NCBI RefSeq assembly: GCF_017834145.1
Contig: NZ_JAFIDA010000001.1
Coordinates: forward strand, 744,001-808,000
DNA from: Leucobacter exalbidus
GTDB lineage: Bacteria; Actinomycetota; Actinomycetes; Actinomycetales; Microbacteriaceae
Reading direction: 5' to 3'
DNA: 64,000 nt
In this document: piece after piece, positions 34,978-43,189 of the stretch
Layout of the letters: every line of letters starts with the position of its first letter
Position numbering within the stretch: the first letter of the stretch is position 1
Position numbers and translations under genes: made by a program
The notes under the pieces: model-generated
What the model saw: the letters and a program-made list of their open reading frames with translations, nothing else
What the model was told of the DNA's origin: nothing
Databases searched by the model: none

Positions 34978-35556
34978 ATGGCACTGGTAGGACTTGTACG
35001 AGTAAACGCCAAGGGTCAAGACACTGCCCGGCAGCACGACGCGCTGGACCAGATCTGTGTCAAGGTCTTCGAGGAGAAGGTCAGCGGGAGCCTGAAGCTG
35101 GACAAGCGACCGGGGCTGCAGGCGGCGCTTGAGTACATCCGGCCCGGCGACATGCTCGCTGTACAAGAGGTCGACAGGCTTGGGCGCAACCTCATCGAGG
35201 GCCTGATCGTCTTGGAGGATCTATTCAAGCAGGGCATCCTCGTCAAGGTGCTCGAAGGCATTGCCGCTGGGGAGCACAAGGAGCGTAGCTTCCTGCTCGA
35301 CCTCGCGTTCGCGCTGGCCGAAGACCGCCGCCGCGACATCGTGAAGAAGACCAAGAGTGGCCTGGAAGCAGCACGCACGCGAGGGAAGGTCGGAGGCCGT
35401 CCCCGTGTGGTCGACGAGGACAAGCGAACAGTAATCCTGGCTCGTCGGGAAAAGGGCGAGTCGATCCGAGCGATTGCTAAGGCCGTCGGCGTCTCTGTCG
35501 GCACTGTGTCTGGTGCCCTCAAGGAAGCACCCCTGGAAGAAAGCGAGGTCGCCTGA
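34978..35556 (+). CDS. Serine-recombinase family protein with Asn10 in place of Ser
   Basis: 192 aa. Resolvase fold with VEKVSG-type strand, GDMLAVQEVDRLGRNLIEGL (the conserved Asp-Arg-x-x-Arg pair), RSFLLDLAFALAEDRRRDIV and a C-terminal helix-turn-helix with GESIRAIAKAVGVSVGT. The N-terminal motif is LVRVNAKGQ instead of the standard ARVSTxxQ: codon 10 is AAC (Asn), one base from AGC (Ser). The nucleophile is therefore absent in this reading. It may bind res without recombining, act as a regulator of the genes downstream, or use an adjacent residue. It overlaps the next gene as TGATG. Confidence 0.8.
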   Translation: MALVGLVRVNAKGQDTARQHDALDQICVKVFEEKVSGSLKLDKRPGLQAALEYIRPGDMLAVQEVDRLGRNLIEGLIVLEDLFKQGILVKVLEGIAAGEHKERSFLLDLAFALAEDRRRDIVKKTKSGLEAARTRGKVGGRPRVVDEDKRTVILARREKGESIRAIAKAVGVSVGTVSGALKEAPLEESEVA

Positions 35557-36227
35557 TGGCTCAGGACATCGGCGAGCAATTGATCCTCGCAGAGTGGCTG
35601 TTCGTCGAGACGGTCGACGACCTCCGCCGGCGGAGCACCAATCCGGAGACACGAACCAGGTATGAGCTGTTGGGTATTGCGCCTCTGTTGCGAAAACTAC
35701 TGACCGATGGGAAGGCCCTACTCAACACAATAAAGACCACACGACCCGAAGTTCCGATTGAATTTCACATCCGCTCTTGGAATGAGATCGAGGACAAGCT
35801 TGCCGCTGCGGGGTTACCACGCCACTTCGGGAACGGAGGTGAGCGGATCATTGGCGACCCCGGCGGTCCCGCCGTGGGATTGGAGCAGTTCCTCAAGACT
35901 GACATCGGCGTTGCCGAAGGTAACGACCTTTCCGTCAAGAGCGTGATCCGCTACTACGCTCACGTCGAAGGTGGGGTGCACTTCGGCAAGCCCGCTGAGC
36001 CAGGAGAATCCACTTTGAACGGCATGGCACCGTTGCTACTCGGACACTCAACTGGTCAGATCCAAATCCTTGGCAGCCTTGGGCAGATAGCCGTCGACGC
36101 GATGGAGCCATTGCGCCAATCCATCTTGTCTGAGCCAACGATTCATGGACTGTGGCATCGCAAAGATGATCACGGGCGCTTCATGAACCACTGGACGACT
36201 GAATATCTGCAGGCGCTGCGCGATTAG
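35556..36227 (+). CDS. Unknown protein, full-length copy of the 21.9 kb remnant
   Basis: 223 aa, ATG 35556 overlapping the previous TGA. Predominantly helical. It has a central RYYAHVEGGVHFGKPAEPG segment and a C-terminal half (STGQIQILGSLGQIAVDAM) shared with the remnant at 21903-22109. I recognise no named domain; the His/Gly-rich motif could be functional. It sits between a recombinase-like gene and a DUF4365-like nuclease, all close-packed, so co-expression is likely. Confidence 0.7.
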   Translation: MAQDIGEQLILAEWLFVETVDDLRRRSTNPETRTRYELLGIAPLLRKLLTDGKALLNTIKTTRPEVPIEFHIRSWNEIEDKLAAAGLPRHFGNGGERIIGDPGGPAVGLEQFLKTDIGVAEGNDLSVKSVIRYYAHVEGGVHFGKPAEPGESTLNGMAPLLLGHSTGQIQILGSLGQIAVDAMEPLRQSILSEPTIHGLWHRKDDHGRFMNHWTTEYLQALRD

Positions 36228-36281
36228 CACGATGCGTGGTGTGGGAGTTGCCCCATTCCATGTCTATGGGATCCTTTAGAC

Positions 36282-37301
36282 ATGACGGAAGCTCGAACCA
36301 AACAACGACAAAGGCGACATATCAGCGCAGACAGCGGTGTCGACATCGTCAAACGCAAGCTCCCTCGCTCGTGGGTTGTCCGGGAGATGAGCCCCGATTA
36401 TGGCCTTGACTTGCACGTTGAAGTGTTTGGTCCAGATCCGACCGATCCCGAAAGCGCGAACACACTCGGCGAACATTTCTATATCCAAGTAAAAGCCACG
36501 GAGCAGATCGAGCTCCATAAACACGTCGTACGCAGTCGGGGAAATGTTACAAAGCTTGACCCTGCCCCCAACGACGGCACTCCGATGACGATCAGGGTCG
36601 CGAAGTTCACACTCGACACAGAAACACTTCTGACAGTTGAGACAATGGGTGCCGCTATTCCAGTTCTCCTTTGCTACGTCGATCTGAAGACTGAAGACGT
36701 CTATTACGTTTGTCTCAATGACTACTTAGCCAAAGTGTTGCTGCCCACCAATCCGGCATATCAGGAGCAAAACACGGCTACTGTCTACATCCCGTCGTGG
36801 AACCAGCTAGACCAGCACGATCCAAGCTTTTCGTATATCGGACTGCTTGCACGTAGAGGCAAGTATTATTCAGCGTTCAATACGTTTGCATATCAGCTCA
36901 AAGAGCTCGATAATGCTTTGTTTCGCGCCGGCATCCCTGAACCGAACTCGCCTGTAGTCGTTCCACCGAGAGAGCTTCTCACCCTGGTGAGGCTGTTTCT
37001 TCGAGCTGATCTTCGACTTGCGATCTGGGACAAAATCGATGGATCATACTGGTCGCCTCTGGAGGATGTGCAATCTGACCTAAAGACTCTGCAAGATACT
37101 CTCCCAAAGGTGGGCGCTGCGATACCTGCAATCGAATTGACGGAGTACATGAGCGCGTTGCACATTGGCTTCTCACGCGCAGTCAACCTTGGGCGCATGT
37201 ATGAGGAATTGGTCCGGGAGTGGCGGCAGCCCACTTACCTTGCGGCCGGCTTGGACCGCAACCCAGCACAGGCAGTCAATCCGCCGGAATGGCCCGAATA
37301 G
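36282..37301 (+). CDS. DUF4365-like protein, predicted PD-(D/E)XK nuclease fold
   Basis: 339 aa. N-terminal RHISADSGVDIVKRKLPRSW and MSPDYGLDLHVEVFG (Asp43, Glu47), then FYIQVKATEQ (Gln69, Lys71): D-(x)-E...QVK is the PD-(D/E)XK arrangement of DUF4365. Nucleases of this type are frequent in mobile and defence loci; activity here is predicted, not shown. The C-terminal two-thirds (from about residue 170) is helical and unassigned. Its end overlaps the small Cys-rich gene at 37289 by 13 bp. Confidence 0.75.
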   Translation: MTEARTKQRQRRHISADSGVDIVKRKLPRSWVVREMSPDYGLDLHVEVFGPDPTDPESANTLGEHFYIQVKATEQIELHKHVVRSRGNVTKLDPAPNDGTPMTIRVAKFTLDTETLLTVETMGAAIPVLLCYVDLKTEDVYYVCLNDYLAKVLLPTNPAYQEQNTATVYIPSWNQLDQHDPSFSYIGLLARRGKYYSAFNTFAYQLKELDNALFRAGIPEPNSPVVVPPRELLTLVRLFLRADLRLAIWDKIDGSYWSPLEDVQSDLKTLQDTLPKVGAAIPAIELTEYMSALHIGFSRAVNLGRMYEELVREWRQPTYLAAGLDRNPAQAVNPPEWPE

Positions 37302-37531
37302 AACCAAATTCACATAAGTCATGGACATGGAGTAAAAAAGAGGTCGGCAAGCTGAACGGCACGCCGATCCGCTTGCCCACGGAAGACAGCTACAGGACAT
37401 GCTCCGTCTGTGGCAGAGACTGCGAGTCAGATGTTGCTTTCGGCTCCAACAATGCGGGCGGGCGCATCGCATTCATCTGCCCCGTGCACGGTATCCAGAG
37501 TTTGGTCGACCCGTTCGAGGAACAACGGTAG
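37289..37531 (+). CDS. Cys-rich mini-protein, copy 2
   Basis: 80 aa from ATG 37289 (MARIEPNSHKS). The same family as copy 1: TCSVCGRDC, GGRIAFICPVHG and SLVDPFEEQR. The Cys and His positions are all kept. It overlaps the preceding nuclease gene, so it is translationally coupled; a small metal-binding partner for the nuclease is one possibility. Convergent with the GHKL gene that ends 12 bp on. Confidence 0.75.
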   Translation: MARIEPNSHKSWTWSKKEVGKLNGTPIRLPTEDSYRTCSVCGRDCESDVAFGSNNAGGRIAFICPVHGIQSLVDPFEEQR

Positions 37532-37543
37532 CGGCTTTCGTAA

Positions 37544-39592
37544 CTAGCTGGACGGCAACCCCAACCTGTCAAAAAACGCTCGGTTTCGTTCTTTCGCTCC
37601 ATTGACAAGGCCGTCGAAACTGATGACTTCGATATACGCCTTGTAAGGCTCGTTGTAACCGAAGTACCCGAGCCCGTCGTGGGTCTTGGTCAAGTTGGAC
37701 TTCTTGCATCGACTCACCATCGTCGGAGTGAGATCGGCAATCACATAGCAGAACGCAGGCGGCTCCTGCGGACTTGACGGGATCGGCCTCCCCATCGCGG
37801 TCTTCGTTTTACCCTCACGAATACGTTCGACGTAGTCCAAGCACTGATCGATCGGGTTCTCCCCTTCGGCCGCATCATTGCGCATCGGACGTTTGAGTTC
37901 GACGACGACGATCGAATTCAGCGGCGGATTTTGGCGGTCAGAAGTGAGCACCGGCAAGTCCGGTTGGATCGGCCGAGACACCACGATGTCTGGACGCTTC
38001 ATGGACTCATCCCCAGTGATAACTATGCTCTTGAGCGATTTGTCGGACGCGAGGTAGTCATGAAAGACGAGCCGCTCGTCCAAAATCCAGAGATTCGACG
38101 CGTCCATCCCGACATCGTTCGAGTCTTTTCGCATCGGGAAAAGTAACTCGTGAATGGAATCTTCACGGGCGTACTTGCCATCTTCGCCCGATCGGATGAG
38201 CTCCTCAAGAATGTCGAGCGTGGTGCGACGTCGCGCGACATAGTTGGCCAGGTCCGACTGGTTGAGCTCGGTGAGGGTCTCGACGTACTTGGCAAGACGT
38301 TTGTCATAGCCTTCGGGCTTCTTGCCACTCGATACGGCAAACACGGCCTGGCCCTCGGCCAGTAACTCGGTCTCAATCTTCTGGGCGTGCTTGTGGAGCT
38401 CCAGCTCGAGGTCGGTGTCCTTCATTGACGGGTCCACGACGATCCCGGCCGATTCGATGCGCTTCATGAGAGGGCGGAACTTGGGCCCCTTCGTGCTCAC
38501 GAAGTGGTTGATTCGCTCTTTGCTCGCGGTCTGCGCTGACGCCAGTGGCTCGGCAAGGGTCTTCGCAACCTCTTTCAGGACACCTGTACGGATGTCATTG
38601 AGCGTTGGCTCGTTGAGGATGGCTTCGCCCGGCAAACGATCTGGCAGGTCAAAATCAGTGCGGTCGGCCCTGACGTGGTCGTCAAGGAAGGCTGAAGACA
38701 AATAACAGACGTAGGTAAACTCGCCTGAGGCGCTGTCCTTCATACGAGCGTAGAGCCCAGGAAGCTTGCCAGCGATGCTCTCGTCCTTCACAACGCGGTT
38801 CGCGGCACACCAATGCAAGCGGGGCGTGGCGTTGCGGGCCGAGGTCTTCAGACGGAGGTTAAGCATTGTAAACGTCTGCCCTTTGACCTCGAAAGAAGCC
38901 GTGGTCTCTGTGTACCCAAGTTCTTCGACGAAGTCTTTGAGCGAGTAAGCTTCGTCGTCGTCCTTAACGACCACGTCAGGAGCTCCGCCATCGCGGAGAA
39001 AATACCAGATGCAGTGTTCGAAGATCTCCCGAGCGATTGCCTCGGCGGACTTCGCTGCGCTCTGCTGGTAGGCCTTCTTAAAACCGTCGAGTCGCACGGT
39101 TGTACCGGAATCAGTCAATCCTTCGGGCGAGACGCCCTGAACGACGTCCTGGGCAATCGAAAATTTGAACTGCCGACCAGAGAGCAAGCCACCGTCGTAG
39201 TACGCGCTACGAACCTCGACGCGGTCGAACGCCACGAGCCACAGGAGCCGCCCCACTCCACGACAACCAATGCCTGCCTTATAGTCGCTGTCGAGTGTCT
39301 CGAACGACGTCATGTTGTCGGGGGTGAATCCGACGCCGTTATCCACGACGCTGAAACCGGTAATGACCCTCATCGGTGAACGACCACGAGATTCGGCATT
39401 AAGGTCGAACACCCCTTGAGTCTCACGATGGATCTGGACGGTTAGTCGACCTCGACCGGCACTATCTTCGGGGAACCGGACGTCGATCGCCTGGATGCCG
39501 TTCACAACCGCCTCATGGAGCGGGAGTAGCGCGTGGCTCTTGGGTAGTGTCGTGTTCCGCACCCGACCCACCAGGGATGTCTTTAGCGCCAT
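37544..39592 (-). CDS. GHKL ATPase fused to PD-(D/E)XK nuclease
   Basis: 682 aa from ATG 39592, with AGAGGAG just upstream; a GTG two codons earlier is the alternative. N-terminal Bergerat-fold ATPase: HEAVVNGIQA (Glu27, Asn31), SVVDNGVGFTPDN and GIGCRGVGRLLW. A middle S5-like part follows. C-terminus: RPDIVV (Asp535), VVVELKRP (Glu565, Lys567) and NPIDQCLDYVERI, the classical nuclease motif order. Iyer and colleagues described bacterial GHKL ATPases linked to restriction nucleases as relatives of eukaryotic MORC proteins; this single-chain fusion resembles that group. Probably DNA- or RNA-cleaving and ATP-gated. Read toward the DUF4365 operon. Confidence 0.85.
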   Translation of the reverse strand: MALKTSLVGRVRNTTLPKSHALLPLHEAVVNGIQAIDVRFPEDSAGRGRLTVQIHRETQGVFDLNAESRGRSPMRVITGFSVVDNGVGFTPDNMTSFETLDSDYKAGIGCRGVGRLLWLVAFDRVEVRSAYYDGGLLSGRQFKFSIAQDVVQGVSPEGLTDSGTTVRLDGFKKAYQQSAAKSAEAIAREIFEHCIWYFLRDGGAPDVVVKDDDEAYSLKDFVEELGYTETTASFEVKGQTFTMLNLRLKTSARNATPRLHWCAANRVVKDESIAGKLPGLYARMKDSASGEFTYVCYLSSAFLDDHVRADRTDFDLPDRLPGEAILNEPTLNDIRTGVLKEVAKTLAEPLASAQTASKERINHFVSTKGPKFRPLMKRIESAGIVVDPSMKDTDLELELHKHAQKIETELLAEGQAVFAVSSGKKPEGYDKRLAKYVETLTELNQSDLANYVARRRTTLDILEELIRSGEDGKYAREDSIHELLFPMRKDSNDVGMDASNLWILDERLVFHDYLASDKSLKSIVITGDESMKRPDIVVSRPIQPDLPVLTSDRQNPPLNSIVVVELKRPMRNDAAEGENPIDQCLDYVERIREGKTKTAMGRPIPSSPQEPPAFCYVIADLTPTMVSRCKKSNLTKTHDGLGYFGYNEPYKAYIEVISFDGLVNGAKERNRAFFDRLGLPSS

Positions 39593-40004
39593 GGCCACTC
39601 CTCTGATTCGATTATCGAAACTCTATTTGAAGAGTCCGACATTAGGAGAGCCTCTTTTCACCGAGGTCGCCAGCGTCTTCGTCTCCTGAGTCCGAATCAG
39701 GGCCGCAATATGGTCGTAGACGTTTCGCCACTTAGTGCACCTTTCGAAGACCTCTAGAATCCACGCAATTCTATGGCGGTAAAGGTCTTTGCCCTAGGAA
39801 TGCACGCTGCTCGGAGGGTCGGGGCCTTGTCCGACATCCCTTCGAATTGCACTTGGAATTCGACGCCGAGGCCATTGCTCCGAAAGCTACCCAGCTCAGA
39901 GTTGAATCCATGCATCTAGCCTTTACGTCCCCGGCGACGAAACGCCAGCCCCTCCTCCACATACACACAAATTCACCGCTGGATCGCTTGCCCTGATTGG
40001 AATC
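39593..40004. other. Gene-poor stretch upstream of GHKL gene
   Basis: About 410 bp that must hold the GHKL-gene promoter. Open frames are short and lack ribosome sites. I see no repeat or RNA structure here. Confidence 0.35.
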
Positions 40005-40217
40005 TACGACCCACTCTCATGGTCCACAATATTGTCCCCTGTCACTGTGCCCCGTGACCAGGGACATGGGACAGGCTCAGGCTGAGGTGGTGACTGTACT
40101 CCAGAACCCAATGCCTTTGATGGCTTCGGAGTACGTCTCCTCTTCGACTATTCGGGACACGGCGTTCAGAGCATCGTGAATCCGTTTGAGAACGAACGAA
40201 CGTTGGATTGTTCTTGA
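40005..40217 (+). pseudogene. Decayed third copy of the Cys-rich mini-gene
   Basis: Frame reading GGDCTPEPNAFDGFGVRL then SGHGVQSIVNPFENER aligns with copy 1 GGDCKPEPTTVSGMGVRI, EHGVHSVIDPFEEKR. Upstream, the residues VPRDQGHGTGSG align with VPKDESHRTCPA, followed by an in-frame TGA at 40083 where copy 1 has Cys. Both Cys of the first pair and the second Cys are lost, so it cannot make the presumed metal site. Ends at TGA 40215-40217. Confidence 0.72.
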
Positions 40218-40319
40218 TTCGTCAGTACCCAAGGAAAACGATTGCGGGATTGTAATTCTCGAGTCTCCCCATCATGACCATCACGGCTCAAAAGCAAAAG
40301 TTGAGAAAGCATTGGGCGA

Positions 40320-40363
40320 CCCCAAATTTCTCTTTCCTTTGGAAGCAACAACATAATTTGGGG
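40320..40363. repeat. Inverted repeat near the right element end
   Basis: CCCCAAATT (40320-40328) and AATTTGGGG (40355-40363), 26 bp apart, ending about 10 bp from the dprA junction. Placement suggests recombinase arm sites or a terminator protecting the element. Confidence 0.55.
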
Positions 40364-40371
40364 TACAGAAT

Positions 40372-40377
40372 ATAGAC
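40372..40377. other. Right dprA/element junction
   Basis: On the minus strand GTCTAT follows directly after the DprA codons for SGA. The matching left-end hexamer is ACCTAC. Crossover lies within or beside it. Confidence 0.6.
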
Positions 40378-41007
40378 GGCGCCCGAGACGATGGTGGCGC
40401 CGGCGGCGCACACGCCGTCGGTGATTTCTGCGGTGATGTGTGCCCCGTACCCGGTGTTTGCCCGTGCGCCGACGACGGCGAGCGAGATCTCAGACAGCAG
40501 TTCGGTGCGGCCGCGCGCCCACAGTACGACGGGGGCGTGGTATCCGAGGTCGTTGAGACTGTCTGGCCAGTGGGGGTCGCCGGGAATGAGGAGGCGTGTG
40601 TGGGTTTCGGCGGCGCTTGCCAGGTCGTGGAGGGTGGCGTTCTTATCCAGCCGGGGGCGCCACCTGGCGATCCCCTTGACGAACGCTGCGGGGTCGATGT
40701 CGAGGGACGCTGGGGCGCGGGAGCCTGTATCGAGTGTGCCCGCGATGACGGTCTCGAGGGCGGCGACGGCGCCCAGTGTGGCGATGAGGTGACCGGCGAT
40801 GGCGTCACCGGGTTCGATGAGTCGCGCCCAGGTGGCGCGGGCAAAGACCTCGGCCACACGGCTGGACACCGGTTCAGTCGCTGAGGCTTGCGGGTCGATC
40901 GCTTCAGGAGCTGCGGGGTCGGGCTCAACATGGTCTGTGCCGTGGGCTTCCCAGATGGTCCGGATCAGGGCGTGGGTGCCCGGGTCGATGCCGAGTGTGC
41001 TGGTCAT
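40372..41007 (-). pseudogene. dprA: dprA 5' fragment (split by the mobile element)
   Basis: ATG 41007 overlaps the comM stop (ATGA) with GAGGAGGA before it. It encodes the N-terminal 210 residues of DprA up to SLAVVGARANTGYGAH and GATIVSGA, the first half of the Rossmann fold; the conserved SGxxxGID motif is cut here. Beyond the junction the frame continues about 30 codons into element DNA and stops at 40288, giving a tailed, non-functional protein. The remainder of the gene is at 15256-15924. Confidence 0.92.
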
Positions 41008-42578
41008 GTTCGGTCTCCTCCTCGTAGGGCCAGTGCTTGTGCGAGCTCGGGCCTGCCAGGGCGCGGGATCCCGGCGAGATCGGCGACGCTCCAGGCGATG
41101 CGCAGTGCCCGGTCGTATCCCCGCATGGTGATCGCGCCTCTGGCGTAGGCCTGGTCGAGCACCGCGGTGTCTGCGCGGTCGAGTTTGAAGGCGCCGCGCA
41201 GCATGGTGCCCGGCACCTCGGCGTTGACGCGCCACGGGGTGTGGCGCAGCCGGTGTGCGGTGCGGCTGCGCGCGGCGATCACGCGCTCGCGCAGTTGTGC
41301 GCTGGTGGGGCGGTGCCCCGGGTCGGCGTTGACGAGGGCTTGTGACACCCGGTGCAGGTTGAGCCGCAGATCGATGCGATCCGAGAGCGGCCCTGAGATG
41401 CGTTGTTGGTAGCGCATGCGCGCAATGGGCGTGCAGGTGCATTGGATGGCGGTTTCGACTGATCCGGCGTTACCGCAGGGACAGGGGTTCGATGCGAGCA
41501 CGAGTTGGAATCTTGCCGGGAGTACCGCGCGCACGTTGGAGCGATGGATTTCAACGGTGCCTGATTCGAGTGGTTGGCGGAGTGCTTCGAGGACGTCTCG
41601 ATTAAATTCGGGGGCCTCGTCCATGAGTAGCGTGCCGTGGCAGGCCCGTGTGATGGCCCCCGGGCGCACCGCGCTGCCGTGGCCGCCTCCGATAATGGCA
41701 ACGGTGGAGGCGGTGTGGTGTGGGCTCTCAAACGGGGGCGTGCGCACGAGGGAGGTGAGGGTGTCGCCGCCGAGCGAGGCGATGCAGCTGGCCTGCAGGG
41801 CTTCGTCGTCGGTCAGTGGGGGCAGGATGGTGGTGAGCCTCGTCGCGAGGAGTGTTTTGCCCGCGCCGGGCGGGCCCAGCAGGGAGAGGTGGTGCCGCCC
41901 GGCCGCTGCGACCACCAGGGCTTCCACAGCTTCGGGTTGCCCGATGACGTCTGACATGTCTCCGGCAAAGGTGGGGTGTGAGGCGGCTGAAGCGTGAGCT
42001 TCACTCGTGCGGGGTTCTGCCCGGCCTGGTGTGCCCGTGCTTAAGGCGGCGATGCGCCGTTCCCCGCGGTACCAGGCGACGGCGTCGAGGAGCCCGGCCA
42101 CCGCGACCACTTCGATGCCCGGTACCAGTTGCGCTTCTCTCACGCAGGAGCTGGGCACCATCACGCGGGCGAAGCCGTGTGCCCGGGCGGCGACCACCGC
42201 GGTGAGGAGCCCCGCGGGGCGTCGGAGTTCGCCACTGAGCCCCAGCTCCCCCAGGTGCACGGTGTCACTCATATCGCTTTCAGGTACCTGCTGGGAGGCG
42301 GCGAGCGCCGCCAGTGCGATAGCGAGATCAAACCCCGAGCCGTGTTTAGGGAGCGCGGCGGGCGAAAGGTTGACGGTCACGAAGCGGCTCGAGACGGGCA
42401 GCCCAATCTGCCCGGTGGCGGTGCGCACCCGCAGTTTGGCTTCGGCGAGTGCAGCGTCTGGTAGCCCAATGATCGCCATGCCGGGAAGCTGTTGTGAGAC
42501 GGCGGCCTCCACCATCACCACCGTGCCGTCGAGCCCGGTGAGCGACACGGCGGCGGCACGACACACATGGGCGCTCAT
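41004..42578 (-). CDS. comM: YifB/ComM family AAA ATPase
   Basis: 524 aa from ATG 42578, overlapping the yraN stop; the upstream open frame is non-conserved. N-terminal domain LPGMAIIGLPDAALAEAKLR and VNLSPAALPKHGSGFDLA, then Mg-chelatase-like ATPase with LLGPPGAGKTLLA (Walker A), GTLLMDEAPEFNRDVLEALR (Walker B) and the CNPCPCG-type zinc region LASNPCPCGNAGS. ComM is a helicase promoting branch migration in natural transformation. Intact, unlike dprA next to it. Confidence 0.92.
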   Translation of the reverse strand: MSAHVCRAAAVSLTGLDGTVVMVEAAVSQQLPGMAIIGLPDAALAEAKLRVRTATGQIGLPVSSRFVTVNLSPAALPKHGSGFDLAIALAALAASQQVPESDMSDTVHLGELGLSGELRRPAGLLTAVVAARAHGFARVMVPSSCVREAQLVPGIEVVAVAGLLDAVAWYRGERRIAALSTGTPGRAEPRTSEAHASAASHPTFAGDMSDVIGQPEAVEALVVAAAGRHHLSLLGPPGAGKTLLATRLTTILPPLTDDEALQASCIASLGGDTLTSLVRTPPFESPHHTASTVAIIGGGHGSAVRPGAITRACHGTLLMDEAPEFNRDVLEALRQPLESGTVEIHRSNVRAVLPARFQLVLASNPCPCGNAGSVETAIQCTCTPIARMRYQQRISGPLSDRIDLRLNLHRVSQALVNADPGHRPTSAQLRERVIAARSRTAHRLRHTPWRVNAEVPGTMLRGAFKLDRADTAVLDQAYARGAITMRGYDRALRIAWSVADLAGIPRPGRPELAQALALRGGDRT

Positions 42579-43189
42579 GAGATGCCCTGCAGGTGGTCGA
42601 TGTTGGGCGCGTACCCGTCGCGCAGCACAATACCAATGGCGTCGATGCGCAGTTGGGCCCACCACCGTCGGGGCCGATCACCTCGAACACCTACAACGGG
42701 GCGGTCATCTGAGGCGAGGGGGCCGTCCAAGTCGGGGCAGCCCGTTAAGGCAAGGCGGTCGCCCATTCCAGCTGTCGCAGCGGTATCGGTGAGGTCGCTG
42801 CCATCGTGTGCGCGGCACCACTCCACGAGCAGCCGGCGTAACCGCGCGGCCTTGCGGTCGGTGATCGCCTGCAGCGGGTGCCCGTACCCGAGCCCCGTGC
42901 GGGTTTTCACCTCGACGGCGACGAGCGTCTCGCCGTCCACGGCCACAAGGTCAAGCTCGCCGTACCGGCTGTACCAGTTGCGGTCGAGGATGCGGTAGCC
43001 CAGCCCCTCGAGGTACGCCGCCGCGATGGCTTCGCCGCGGGCCCCCACCGTGCGGTTGTGCGAGGCAGAACGCGGGGCGCTGTGTGGGGCGCTGTGCGGG
43101 GCGGCCACTGGTTGCGCGGATGACGCGGATGGCACGGCTGCCGATGCTGCGGGGCGGCGGGATTGCCCGCCAGCCAAGTGCTGGGTCAT
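42575..43189 (-). CDS. yraN: YraN family (UPF0102) nuclease-fold protein
   Basis: 204 aa, longer than the usual about 120 because of an Ala/Ser/Pro-rich N-terminal extension and a roughly 35-residue insertion. Core motifs RTVGARGEAIAAAYLEGLGY, RYGELDLVAVDG and LVAVEVKTRT give the PD-(D/E)XK-type set (Glu, Asp, Glu-x-Lys). Function unknown; it is almost always next to comM. Its ribosome site lies in the loop of a hairpin (43188-43211) that also holds the start codon. Confidence 0.88.
   Translation of the reverse strand: MTQHLAGGQSRRPAASAAVPSASSAQPVAAPHSAPHSAPRSASHNRTVGARGEAIAAAYLEGLGYRILDRNWYSRYGELDLVAVDGETLVAVEVKTRTGLGYGHPLQAITDRKAARLRRLLVEWCRAHDGSDLTDTAATAGMGDRLALTGCPDLDGPLASDDRPVVGVRGDRPRRWWAQLRIDAIGIVLRDGYAPNIDHLQGIS

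Larger units (their letters stand above)
15922..40377. mobile_element. 24.4 kb Tn554-like integrated element in dprA
   Basis: Bounded by the two halves of dprA, which join in register when the interval is removed. The left end has three tandem tyrosine-recombinase genes plus a small TnpC-like gene, translationally coupled by ATGA-type overlaps, as in Tn554-class elements that insert site-specifically without target duplication. The DNA inside is visibly richer in A/T and in rare codons than the host flanks. Cargo comprises predicted conflict or defence genes, a two-component/ABC exporter unit, a MerR/HEAT unit, and repeated Cys-rich mini-genes. Coordinates are accurate to a few bases. The family name is by gene arrangement only. 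Confidence 0.85.

Noticed and set aside
39771-39968. Minus-strand open frame before the decayed Cys-rich copy
   Set aside because: No ribosome site or recognisable motif; probably chance.
41004-42578. comM as the element target
   Set aside because: comM is uninterrupted with all motifs; only dprA is split.
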